A model generated the notes under the pieces. It was given only the letters and a program-made list of their open reading frames with translations, had not been told where the DNA came from and did no database searches. 64,000 nt of DNA from Anaspis maculata (lineage: Eukaryota; Arthropoda; Insecta; Coleoptera; Scraptiidae). The stretch's first letter is position 1. Every line of letters begins with the position of its first letter. Where the stretch lies: contig OX421965.1 in NCBI GenBank assembly GCA_949128115.1, forward strand, positions 33,661,681 through 33,725,680, written 5' to 3'. This document shows, piece after piece, positions 21,671-33,132 of this stretch. A program made the position numbers and the translations under genes.

Positions 21671-23104
21671 GGAGGTATACAAATAATGTGGTAGGGATAG
21701 GTAATAAGGGATAAGAGAAGCAAGCCATCTACCGAGATTCCGGCGATCCTATACCTAACCTACTGGGTATAAAATACGAATGCTTCAATATGATTAGTAG
21801 GTATTATCGTAAAGTAGGACCTACCTACTTACAGAGTAATTAGATAACTATTATGGTAAGGACTCACGTGTTCTTGACTTCTTGTGATCTTTGGCTCGTA
21901 TTTCACATGTTAGAACATGGGGCAGACGACAACGACTCCAGCCAGACCAGATCGCGTTCCAAATGGTAAACTTAAACTTCCACTCATACGACTATGACCT
22001 CGACTGTGACTGATGTTTCTGTTACTTTATTCACCAATCAGTAATCACACAGTTAACCGAACCTGTATCAACTTGCACAAAATGAAAAATGTCTTCACCG
22101 GCGCTGCAGCTGAAATACTAAATTGCTCAAAGCTGTGTTCCTGTGTTAGTTGCGTGGTGTCGTGATGGTGAGTATACCTAGTGACTAGTGAGTGGTGGGT
22201 GACAGCATAGAGTGTGACAGACAATGCAGACATTACATAGGTACACCGTACACCATGTGTGCGCGGATGCTGCGGGTTGATGTTGGATGTTGGTCGAGGT
22301 CACGATATGTCGAGGTGTTGGTTGTTGGTGGTTGGTGCTATCATTGTTGTGCGGGATGCTAATGGTGCTATACATACATTATTATAAAGTAGATCCTACC
22401 TACGTAGGTACTTTGGTACTTAGTACTTGCGTCGTGTCTCGTTTCCTGCATTTTCTGCGTTTCCTAGTTCTACAGACGGAGGATAAATAAATATAGGTAG
22501 TTGAAGGATACCTAACGGAAATGGAGCTGTTCCAGAAGAGAAGTACCTATGTAAGTTCACCAATGTGAGAATGTGACCAGTACCTACCCTTTTAATATTA
22601 TTAATATATTTATCCTCGTACCTACTTATTGTACCTAAGTTACCTGGTACAGGGTTCAGGCGAGATGGAGAATGGATAAGTACACCCCCACGCCTCCACA
22701 AAAAACTTCCCCTTCAAGATAATTCGACGAAGAAAAAACTTTCCTGGAACAATTTTTGCCTCGATTTTTCCCATACTTTCTGAATATGTCAAAGATCATT
22801 TTCCATTTCGTGCCATACTTATACAGGGTGTCGCAATTTTTTGGTATTTTTGTGAAACAGCCTGTATTTCATCAGTAGTCAGGGGTCATCCGGTATTCCG
22901 TGGGCTCCTTCGTGAAGGGGGCAAGAGACCTTTAATTTCTTATAGTTCTATAATTATGTGGAGATACTGAAATGTTTTGGTGCCACTTTCAAAATGGCGT
23001 CATTTCAAAATGGCGGCCGTTTGTTTCCGGTGACCTTTATTGGGACCTAACTTGCTTCATCCTCACCCGATTTGGATTTTTTTTTTCAGAAATACGTCAA
23101 TTCA
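21671..23104. other. Intergenic repeat-rich DNA
   Basis: Contains TACCTAC/GTAGGTA runs and a GTTGGTTGTTGGTGG purine-rich patch (near 22275-22345). A block at about 22700-22835 recurs reversed at 32905-33050. A short block TTTCAAAATGGCGTC (22985-23035) recurs at 30830-30885 and about 31165. No gene supported. Confidence 0.5.
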
Positions 23105-23302
23105 TACCCAAGCAGCAATTTAGGGCCAAATTACCAAGCTAAAGTCAAATTGACCTAAAGAAGGCGAAATATGCATGAATTTGACGTACAATTTTCCTTC
23201 TATGACAAATGCTCCACAAAGTCATTATTTAAATAAAAAATTACCAAGATTTAACCTTGCGAAAACCCTAAATTTACCATCGACTTCAAAAAGTTTTTGG
23301 AA

Positions 23303-24488
23303 CCCACTCAGCATAGCATGTCATGTTTCATAAATGCATGAGATGATCTCAATCATGTCACAAAATAACATCACAATGAACGTTACTTCCACATCTCTGT
23401 GATGTTCATCCACGATGTTATACGATGTAATGTCTGAGAGATGTTTCGAAATGAACTTAAATTGAACATCACACATGAGACATCTACCGGACATCACATT
23501 GTTACTGTTTTCAACTTGCCGAAGTGTAACATCTCACTGACGTCAATGAGATGTAGTCACTGAGAGATTTTTCAAATTTCGCGGGCTGTCATCGTTAAGC
23601 TCTGTGTGTCGGAAAATATTTAATAAATAGTTTTGTCCTCTATTTCATGTGTGTGATGCCAGAACAGCTTTATGTCTTCATGTTTAGTGTGAGGCCCTGC
23701 GGGCCCTCTTGTGTCTTCAAGTGTCGTTTGGAACAACGTTTGTGTCTTCTTGTGCTTGTGGCTTTCGGAACTAGTGTGCCCCGTTTGTGTCTCCTTGTGT
23801 TCTTCAAAAGCCTACTGGGCCTTCTTGCATTTTGTCGTGACTTTCGCACCTTTGGTGAACTCTTGTGTCTGCTTTTGCGTTATTCGGAACCCCAAAATGG
23901 GCCCCTTTTTGTTTTATTGTGCTTTCGAATACTTTGATGACTTCCGTTCATGTCTTATTGTAATGTCCGGGGCCCCAACATTGATGAACGTAATGAAATA
24001 TTCCGAGAAACATCCCTGAACATCAAGTGCGCTGTTTAAATATACTATAGTAGACAAGTTGGTAGCTAAGACGAATCGGCAGCAGTGCCTCTAACCATCA
24101 CCTGTGGGGATCCAGGTTTGAATCCTGCGGAGGACGCCATAGAAGAAGAACTTTTCTTAGGGAAAAAACGTGTTGTATAGATTGTAAAAATTAGTAAAAA
24201 TAGGTGCAGAACCTCCTGTGACATAAAACTATGTTAAAAAGTGGTGAAAAATAAATTTTTATTCAAAAATACACATCCAAAATGCGACGTATCATGTACG
24301 TCAAAAAGTGATATCCACGAGATGTCACATTTGGACATCTTTGAGATATCTCATTCATGTTCTAATTACCCGGACATAAGAAGTAACAGAGATGTCCACT
24401 TAACATCGCAGAGACTTTTTTTGTTAACATCGCAGTTGTGACTTGAACATCTAAGTGATGTCACAGAGATGTTTTCTTGCTGAGTGGG
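23303..24488 (+). mobile_element. 1.2-kb composite repeat with tRNA-like promoter, copy 1
   Basis: Ends CCCACTCAGCA...TGCTGAGTGGG. It has inverted blocks of GACATCACATTG/ATCTCTGTGATGT type on both arms, a short GGGGCCC/TTGTGTCTTC array (about 23690-23965) and a tRNA-like A/B box pair (24063-24125). The same structure occurs reversed at 33133-34408. No protein coding is supported and no clear target duplication was found. Confidence 0.75.
24063..24125 (+). promoter_or_regulatory. tRNA-like pol III promoter (A and B boxes)
   Basis: TAGCTAAGACG (24063-24073) fits the A-box consensus TRGYNNARNNG, and GGTTTGAATCC (24115-24125) fits the B box with one change. Spacing fits a tRNA with an extra arm (Ser/Leu type). 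In the second copy both boxes are perfect. This suggests a SINE captured by, or giving rise to, the element. Confidence 0.6.
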
Positions 24489-26351
24489 AAGTTGAAAATT
24501 ACCTAGATTCCACCTAAAAAATGCCTTCAAAATCTTTAAAATCCTATTTAAAATATATAAGGCATTATCTAGGGCAAAAATTAGTTCATTTTCGCTTGAC
24601 TTTCGCCGTTAAAGTCCATTTTACCTCTGAGGTTGATTTAAAGCTATCAACGGTAGTCGCAATTACTTCGAAATTACCCTAATTTCAACTTCAAAGTCTG
24701 GTTATGAATAACCTCTTTATACTAGTCCAAATTTGGTAATTTTCAACTTCACACAATGCCTTACAGGTCATGGTAAATAACAAGGGTTATTTTAGTAAGA
24801 AAGCGGACCTATTCAATTTGAACATTTGCCTTTGAAGTCAGAATTACTATAAAAATTGACCTCGAAATTGACTTATTAAGGAACACTGGTCAAAAGGAGG
24901 GCGAAAGTACCATTATAGTGAACTTTAAAGGAAATCCGTCTTATGTGGCTTTTGAGGTCAGAAAATGAGCTGGCTCTTTGTTGTTTGGGGTTTTTCATGC
25001 AGATCATCTCTTGTCAGTGTTACCAGTACCTGCTGTGCTGTGAAATAGTGCAAAGCAGAAAATGTCCTCCAAGAAGTTTTTTAGTCAGAAGTTTTATGTC
25101 AAGAAGAAGTTTAGGCTATACGGCCAAGCCGTATAGGCACACCGCAGGTTACTATCACCTATTAAAAAAAAGTGTCACCGGCGCGGCTCAAAATCCAACT
25201 CCGCTTTCGTCAGAAATGGCGAACATCGACATACCAGCATCGCTCTCCGACTCCGATTTATTGAGCGCGTAATTCAAAATTGTAGTCTTCATAGTTGAAA
25301 TTAGGTCCAAATCGGTAATTTAGGGAAAGTTGACTCCGAAGTCGATAACAACAAAAAACCATGAGTGGACTATGAGGTAAAATTTACCTAATTAGGTCAA
25401 TTTTGACTTCAAAGTTTGAATTTCAAGTAATTTTGCCCTGTTCGAAGGGAAATTTTCCTTATAAGTAAAAAACAATAGTAAATTTGCCCTGAAAGTCAAG
25501 TTTCGAAATATCACCAGACACGCCATCTTACTCCAGCAGGTTTCACGTCCGCCATTACGATAAAAGCTGTTCTGTAATTTTTGTATTCCCTTAATTACTT
25601 GTTTTTTGCCAGGCACCAGGCAAAAAAAGTGTAATAAGGAAACACTGTTCAATTTAAGAGCTTAATATTAACATTTCAGTGCTCTAAACTGTGATTGACC
25701 AAAAAAAAATTAAGTCGTTATTTCCGCAAGTTCTGCAAAAAATCGATTTTTCCAAGGCGCATTGCAATATTTGGAGGTGCAAGAGGCACATTTGTCAAAA
25801 GTATTTCCTTCGTGTGAATATTATGACCAGGGAGGAGTCTCTAGGTCCGCAAAATGTTTCGTGCTATAGGTAGGTAGGTGTATTTTGCTATGAAGGACGG
25901 AGGTCCGCCATGAAACTCAATCACTATAGTAACACCAACAACACTATTGTGCACTAATGTCTTTTAAAGTCGTATGACCAACTATAAATCAGGAAAACCC
26001 AAAATAATACCATAGTGGATAATAATACCTATTCAAGTCTTGTAAGACACAGGTCACAAATTACTAAAAATAGGTCTTAAATTACTTATTGTTACCAAGA
26101 ATGTAACTTATTTTAGGTTCAGCCGACTAACAGGGTATCTGACCTATAAGTCAAATCGACCTATGTGCCCAATTATCGACGTTTAAATTACCCACTTATT
26201 TTTCCCCACTTACCTGAATTCGACGTCGATTAAACGTAAATCCGACCTATTGAAAATTGGTCGCTGACCAATAGTGAGGTAGATTTTAACCTAATTTGGC
26301 CCTAATTTGTTGCTTGGGTATTCTCTATCCGCTGCTGTCATCGGTTGTCAT

Positions 26352-26375
26352 TTATAGATAGATAGATAGATAGAT
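26352..26375. repeat. (TAGA)n microsatellite
   Basis: Five to six tandem TAGA units, placed at the 3' end of the LINE fragment; probably its tail. Confidence 0.85.
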
Positions 26376-26840
26376 GTATTTAAACTTAAGTGTAAATTGA
26401 CGTGAAGGTACAGATAAGCTAGGGAGATAGTTCAGCTCTGGCCGATCTTCCACTATTCCCTCTTGTAAAAATAAAATAAAATAAAATATAAATATAACAA
26501 ATAGAGATAAAATACATTGAATTTATACAATAATAAAACTTTAAAACTTTCACATGGCCGACAGCACACTGTTCAGATCAGATGTTTTCCAAAAATCAAC
26601 AAACTCATCAGTTGTGTAGAAACAGTGTGTCTTCAGAAAGCGCTTGAGTTTTCTTTCCAGGCTGCTGACAGTTGTTAGACACTTCCATTCATCCGGCAAC
26701 AAATTAAAAAACTTAATGGACAGATATCTGAACGTAGATTTGGTTTTCTCTAGACGAAATCTTGGAGCTAAAACAAAATTAGATCTGGTATTATACAACC
26801 CCTTGTGGATGGTGAAGGTTTGCGAGCATACATTACACAC
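26354..26840 (-). pseudogene. LINE 3' end: ORF2 C-terminus, 3' UTR and TAGA tail
   Basis: The minus frame 26840-26552 reads YNTRSNFVLAPRFRLEKTK, then SFFNLLP-like and LKRFLKTHCFY motifs, the standard C-terminal end of jockey/CR1-type LINE ORF2. After the stop comes about 180 bp of 3' UTR and the microsatellite at 26352-26375, a usual LINE tail. It is 5'-truncated near 26870. It could belong to the same family as the LINE at 7450-20430, which cannot be tested here because the segments do not overlap. Confidence 0.75.
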
Positions 26841-26869
26841 TCATAAATATACTGGTTGGTACAAGTAAG

Positions 26870-27480
26870 TATTCCCATTTCAGTGGGAAACTGAAATGAG
26901 CCCAAATTTTTTTCCCTGAAAAGCTCTCGTTTCTCAGAGGAAATAGTGGTTTATCAACTTAGAAAATTGAAGAGAACCTATTTCTGCTGAAAAATCATGA
27001 GTTTTTTTTTATTCTAATTTTTTGGCCTTGGAAAGTGGCAATTTCGAGATGTTTTCCAAAGTTTCAAACTCAGATATCTCAAAAACGAAGCCTCTAATCA
27101 AAATTTTGCAAGAGTAACTTTTTTCTTCAAATTGAACGTAAAATAAAAAATAAGAACAATTTGAATAGCTAGGGGTGTAAAAAATAGGGGGGGAAATATG
27201 AGGACAGCCCCCATTATCTACGCCCCTGAACTTTTTTCTCCAACGCATTACTATTATTCGATAGAGACTTATTTCAGTTAACTTTGGTGAGAACTTGAAC
27301 AAAATCGGTTAAACGGTTCAAAACTTATGTCAAAAAATCAGTTTTAAAAAGTCAACTTGAACACCCTGTAACTTTTCAACTGAGCATTTTAGGACATCAA
27401 AGGTATATATTTTCCTTGTCCATTTTTGATGGGGAATCTCCCCTAGAAGTTTGTAACACCATTTGGGAAACAGCCTGTAT
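26870..27480. other. Intergenic, no supported gene
   Basis: AT-rich DNA with a GGGGGGGAAATATGAGGACAG patch (near 27187) and short ORFs without motifs. Confidence 0.45.
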
Positions 27481-27920
27481 AGCGAAAGAATTAGATTGTT
27501 ATGTCTTCGGGTTTGTTTTTCATTCATCTCTCACTTTGATGGCAGCGTATGGGGGCGGCAGCATTCGGCAAAGTAACTGTTGCACAGTTTGAGTTGGAAG
27601 TTACCAAATCTAAGGGAAATATGACAATCAGTGAAAATTGTAAAAGTTGCATTTTTTTTGTTTGGAGGCGGCAGCTGGAGGCGGCGGCTGATTAAAAGTG
27701 GCCTATCTTTTTCCAATTTCGGTCAGCTATCAATATAGTGAAAGAATTAGATCGCTATGTCTTCAGGTTCATGTTTTACATTTATCTCTCACTTTGGGGG
27801 CGGCGTGTGGGAGCGGCAGAGTTTGGCAAAGAAATTCTTGCACAGTTTGAGTCAAGAGTTTCTAAATGTTCGAGGTAACATTATCAGCTAAATCAGTGAA
27901 AATTGTTGAAAGTTGCACTT
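27480..27920 (+). repeat. ~285-bp repeat units outside the palindrome
   Basis: Two partial units with the landmarks GCGAAAGAATTAGAT, CGGCAGCATTCGGCAAAG and GGAGGCGGC-type GC-rich blocks, oriented opposite to the array at 28300-29730. The array ends where the palindrome begins (TAGCGC, 27923). Confidence 0.7.
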
Positions 27921-27967
27921 TTTAGCGCATTTTCCATCTTGATGGAAATCGCTATTGCAACCGCTTT

Positions 27968-27998
27968 GTCCGTCCGTCCGTCCATCCGTCCGTCCGTT
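27968..27998. repeat. (CCGT)n microsatellite in the palindrome arm
   Basis: CCGT repeats with one CCAT; its mirror (GGAC)n lies at about 30622-30643 in the other arm. Confidence 0.85.
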
Positions 27999-28299
27999 CC
28001 TCGAACTCCTCCCAAACTAGACGACCTAGCTTTCTAATTATTTCGCTGTTACATAGCTGCCACTCCCAAAGGAGGGCTAGGCTATATTGGATGTCTATAT
28101 TGCGCCGCCAACATAGAGAAAACCGCCCCCGATAAACTTGAAATAACATAATATTGCACTTTCTACCAGACCTGATGCTCTGGTGTTCTCATTTTTTGAA
28201 TAATACATAGTTGCCACTTATAAACGTAAGCCAAAAAGCATTCCATCTTCAATATGCGCCGCCGACATGAACAAACTGCTAAAAACCGCCCCCAATCAC

Positions 28300-29730
28300 T
28301 TTAAAATGAAAAACATGAACCCGAAGACATAGCGATCTGATTCTTTCGGTATATAAATAGCTGACTAAAAATGGGAAAGGATAGGCTACTTTTGGTTAGT
28401 CGCCGCCCCCAAATTCCGCCCCCAAACGATAAAAAGTGCAACTTTCACAAATGTTACTGATTAAGATGTTCCCTTCAACATTTAGGAACTGCCAACTCAA
28501 ATTGTGCAACATTTGCTCAGCCAAACGCTGCCGCTCCCACACGCCGCCCCCAAAGTAAGAGATAAATGAAAAACATGAACCCAAAGACATAGCGATCTGA
28601 GTTTTTCGCTATATGGATAGCTGACTAAAAATGGAGAAGGATAGGCTGCTTTTGATATGGCGCCGCCTCCAGCTTCCGCCCCCCCCCAAAAAAAAGTGTA
28701 ACTTTCAACAATTTTCACTGATTTAGCTGATACTGTTACCTCGAACATTTAGAAACTCTTGACTCAAACTGTGCAAGAACTTCTTTGCCAAACTCTGCCG
28801 CTCCCACACGCCGCCCCCAAAGTGAGAGATAAATGTAAAACATGAACCTGAAGACATAGCGATCTAATTCTCTCACCATATTGATAGCTGATATAAATTG
28901 GAAAAATATAGGTCACTTTTAATTGGCCGCCGCCTCCAGCTGCCGCCTCCAAACAAAAAAAATCCAACTCTCACAATTTTCACTGATTGTCATATTTCCC
29001 TCACATTTAGAAACTCCCAACTCAAACTGTGCAACAGTTACTTTGCCGAATGCTGCCGCTCCCACACGCTGCCCCCAAAGTGAGAGATGAATGAAAAACA
29101 TAAACTCGAAGACATCACGATCTAATTCTTTCGCTATATGGATAGCTAACTAAAACTGGGAAAGAATAGGCTATTTTTGGCATGGCGCCGCCTCCAACTT
29201 CCACCCCCAAAGAAAAAAGGGCAACTTTCAATAATTTCCACTGAATTACATTTTAATGTTACCTCAAACATTCAGAAACTCCCAACTCAAACTGTGGAAG
29301 AATTTCTTTGCCAAACTCTGCCGCTCCCACACGCCGCCTCCAAAGTAAGAGATGAATGTAAAACAACCCTGAAGACATAGCGATCAAATTGTTCCGCTAT
29401 ATAGATAGCTGACTAAAAATGGGAAGAGATAGGCCACTTTTGATTAGTCGCCGCCTCCAGCTCCCGCCCCCAAACAAAAAATGCAACTTTCACACCTTTC
29501 ACTGATTGTCATATTTCCTCAAACATTTAGAAACTCTTAACTCAAACTGTGCAACAGTTACTTTGCCGAATGCTGCCACCCCCACACGCTGCCCTCAAAG
29601 TAAGATATAAATGGAAAACATAAACCCGAAGACATAGCGATCTAATTCTTTCGCTATATGGATAGCCGACTAAAAATGGGGATGAATAGACTACTGTTGA
29701 TTATTCGCCGCTCCCAGCTCCCGCCCTCAA
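28300..29730 (-). repeat. Tandem ~285-bp repeat array
   Basis: Five diverged units, each with the sequence CATAGCGATCTAATTCTTTCG, then GGATAGCTGACTAAAAATGG, a GCCGCC(T/C)CC block, CCCCCAAA, TCACTGATT and a TGCCGCTCCCACACGC block. Units also appear reversed at 27480-27920 and 29940-30330. Period estimated by eye from successive landmarks. Confidence 0.8.
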
Positions 29731-30690
29731 ACAAAAAAATATATTGATGAGTGAAAGAATTTTCATTCAAATCTATTTCATTTTCAAGTACCCCATTCTG
29801 ATAACACAATATCACAATGAGTTTTGAATGAAGAAAGTGGGCAAGGAATGGTGTTTCTCCTTCAACCAAATTTCTTTACGTTCACAATATGCCTCTTTGA
29901 GAAAATGCGCTACTGAGACTCACGCACGTGAAGTACTCACTTGTTTTTTCTTTTGGGGGCGGAAGCTGGAGGCGGCGCCATATCAAAAGTAGCCTATCCT
30001 TTTCCATTTTTAGTCAGCTATCCATATAGCGAAAAACTTAGATCGCTATGTCTCCGGGTTCATGTTTTTCATTTATCTCTTACTTTGGGGGCGGCGTGTG
30101 GGAGCGGCAGCGTTCGGCTGAGCAAATGTTGTACAATTTGAGTTGGCAGTTCCTAAATGTTAAAGGGAACATCTCAATCAGTAACATTTGTGAAAGTTGC
30201 ACTTTTTATTGTTTGGGGGCGGAATCTGGGGGCGGCGACTAACCAAAAGTAGCCTATCCTTTCCCATTTTCAGTCAGCTATTTATATACCGAAAGAATCA
30301 GATCGCTATGTCTTCGGGTTTATGTTTTTCATTTTAAAGTGATTGGGGGCGGTTTTTAGCAGTTTTTTCATGTCGGCGGCGCATATTGAAGACGGAATGG
30401 TTCTTGGCTCACGTTTATAAGTGACAACTATGTATTATTCAAAAAATGAGAACACTAGAGCATCAGGTCTGGTAGAAAGTGCAATATTATGTTATTTCAA
30501 GTTTATCGGGGGCGGCGCAATATGGACATCCAATATAGCCTAGCCCTCCTTTGGGAGGGGCAGCTATGTAACAGCGAAAAAATTAGAAAGCTAGGTCGTC
30601 TAGTTTGGGAGGAGTTCGAGGAACGGACGGACGGACGGACAAAGCGGTTGCAATAGCGATTTTCATCAAGATGGAAAATGCGCTAAAAAA

Positions 30691-33132
30691 GAGCGATATT
30701 CACGAAAAATGGTGAAATTCGAGGTGAAATTAGGAAGGAAAGTGCCGTGTGTTTTTTCAGAAAGTAGGTATACGTGTTATTTTTTAGTTACTACTTCTCT
30801 AGCCTTTGAATACACCGAAATGCTCTGGTACCAATTTCAAAATGGCGTCGTTCCAAAATGGCTACCATTTGATTTTGGTAACATGGTTTCACACTCAACT
30901 TACGCCTATTTTCGCTCGACTCAAACCGATTTTAATGATTTTTTTTTGATCAGGTATAGATTGATGTTCTCTATATGCTATCGTCCGAAATTAGCATTTG
31001 TGGCAAATAGTTTTCCCAAAAAAAGTGAAAAAAAACTAGAAAGTCAGTGATTTTTACGATTCTTATTGCCTCAGGTGCTGTGTGCTTCCCCGTGAGAGGC
31101 ATGCCTGACAAATATTTTTGTATTATTCTCATATGTATGAAGTTACCGAAGTGCTTTGGTGCCACTTTTAAAATGGCAGCGTACCGATTTGGCGGCCACC
31201 TGGATTTTGGTAAGGTGTTCGCGAGTTCCGGTCAAACAGATTGATATAAATGACAACCTGCAACGCCTACAATTCTCCTTTACTTCCTCTGAATCAGCCC
31301 AAGAAATTACCTCCCTGGTCAGTGGGGGTCCCGTAGCTCAATCGGACGGAGGGGGTGGGTTAAGCTGGTAAAAATTAAAATTAACACAAAAATGCAAAGG
31401 GCGCCACACTCTTTTAACCCACTGACCGGTTAAGAGTGAAAACCTGAAGCAATTTCCCGACCGGCTGATCCGAAAGATTCTTTAAAAGTCGAAGAAATCG
31501 AAGAGAGAGAGATCCCAAGGGTTGTGGGGAAAAATGAAATGAAAGATAACATTTACACAGATACCAGCATAATATTTAATCTTTCCCCCAAAATATAATT
31601 CACAAAAAAAATATAAATAATAAGCGATGGAATAAATCACGATGTAAACAAAAATAAATCGGTGAGTAGTAGATAGTAGGTAGTAAATTGTGGACTATGA
31701 ATATTGTTAAGTACCTGCGTCTGATGGTCGACAATAGAATTCAGAAATAAACTATATTCATAGAGTAAAATACCGATTCCCGTGACGTCACGTTCCCCAG
31801 TTATTTTGTACAAAACAATAATCACTGTGTGGGTGAATTCTCTTTTCCTTTTTTTTTTTTTTTAAATTGGCGAAATAAACTAACAGTAAAATTATTGTGA
31901 CTGAACTAGTGACTGCAGATAAACTTTTAAAACTCTGAACTGAATGACAATGATCAACTTGACTGGAAATATTCTTAAGATAAATATGTGAAAGCGATGC
32001 AGAAAAATGAGGTACTGATAAACTAGGTTTTCTAAGTACTCATCACTGAAATCCGGTGCAGGAAACTCCCTGTAGGTGTAAAAAGGTCTTGTTTGTCCTG
32101 ATTGACTGGATGAAAAGCGTCTCAAATCGAATCTCCCGTATTTCACGTGGGTTCCACAAAATGGCGGTCAACTTTCCCAATATGATGTTTTCTTTCTTCC
32201 TTGATTTTCCAGGAAAGATAACCCCTTCTGAGTGGTTTTTCCCAGCCGTTTTCCCGCTTTCTACGCTTTCTTCCGCGTGCTTTCTACGACCGTGGCGTAT
32301 GACGAATGGCGAATGGCGAATAGCGAAGCGTGATCGATGGAATAATCAATAGAATTTTCCACGTGGAAATTGAAGCGCACTCAGAACTAAAAGTTTTGGA
32401 TGAATTAGATTTCAATTGTATGCGAAAGAGTTAGAAAACCTTACCAGAAGAAACTAGGTGCGATGTTTAAGTTTTTGAATTTAAGTGTTGAAGATAACGT
32501 AGCGTCGACAAAATATATCCGCCTAAACTTGGCGTGGGACTCAACCTAACACCGGTTCGGTCCTTTTTCCGATTTCCTTCCGCCAATTATATCCCAGAAA
32601 ACCACTGGATGGGTACTATTTCCCAATTTTGGCTGGAGGAAAACGCCGAGCGTGGCTATCGGTTCTGCTGCCGTTATCTATCTACCGTTTTTCTTCCTAC
32701 CTTCTTCTGTTCGCACCTTGGACTTGCGATAAGCGTTAAAATTTGATATTAAGGTGTTTACTTATTTTAAATTTATTTTTGAACAATTATTTCCGTGAAG
32801 CGGAAACTAATTGTTACAAACCGTTGACAGCAGCGGATAGAGAATATGATCGATTCATTTTAGGAATCAAATATGTCCCTGGTGCATCGATTGTGCTGAC
32901 GAAATACAGGGTGTTTCGAAAAAAACCTCGGAAAAAAGCAAAGAAAGGGGCGAAATGGAAAATTATAATTGACATACTCAGAAACTGTGAAAAAAATAGT
33001 TCCAGGGAAGTTTTTCTTTTTCGAATTATCTTGAAGGGGAAGTTCTTCATGGGGGGTTATCCGCATCTTTTATTTATTAAATACCCCAGATCTCGTCCCA
33101 GCCTCAGACGGCAGTGACGGACTATAGTGAAC
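30691..33132. other. Intergenic, no supported gene
   Basis: Contains two copies of the TTCAAAATGGCG block (about 30830 and 31160), a poly-T run (near 31848-31862), a TCCCGTAGCTCAATCGGAC stretch near 31329 that resembles the 5' half of a tRNA without its 3' half, and at 32905-33050 a reversed copy of the 22700-22835 repeat. ORFs here are short and unrecognised. Confidence 0.5.

Larger units (their letters stand above)
23107..26319. mobile_element. 3.2-kb TIR element (ends ACCCAAGCARCAA)
   Basis: The left end near 23106 and the reverse of the right end near 26320 share ACCCAAGC(A/G)(G/A)CAA(A/T)TTAGGGCC and a run of GACCT/AATTTGG-type blocks; TA flanks both. Much of the sequence consists of short motifs such as GACTTCAAAGT and AAATTACC. 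It hosts the 1.2-kb element at 23303-24488. An ORF at 24943-25272 has no recognisable domain and I do not call it. Confidence 0.65.
27919..30690. mobile_element. 2.77-kb palindromic element with ~750-bp arms
   Basis: Left arm from about 27919 to 28690, right arm about 29945 to 30690 in reverse. Ends TTTTTAGCGCATTTTCCATC...GCGCTAAAAAA. Subterminal (CCGT)n / (ACGG)n, then TAGACGACCTAGCTTTCTAAT. The core is a tandem array of ~285-bp units (GC-rich CCGCCCCCAAA blocks alternating with AT-rich parts). No transposase. Small ORFs repeat with the units and are not genes. Confidence 0.8.

Noticed and set aside
24943..25272. 109-codon ORF in the 3.2-kb TIR element
   Set aside because: No domain, no splice context, and it begins and ends in element-specific repeats.
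31325..31375. tRNA-like start TCCCGTAGCTCAATCGGAC
   Set aside because: It has an A-box-like part but no B box, T arm or acceptor partner; at most a SINE scrap.
32743..33117. 124-codon ORF
   Set aside because: Its second half overlaps a repeat also found reversed at 22700-22835, and lysine-rich low complexity explains the frame.
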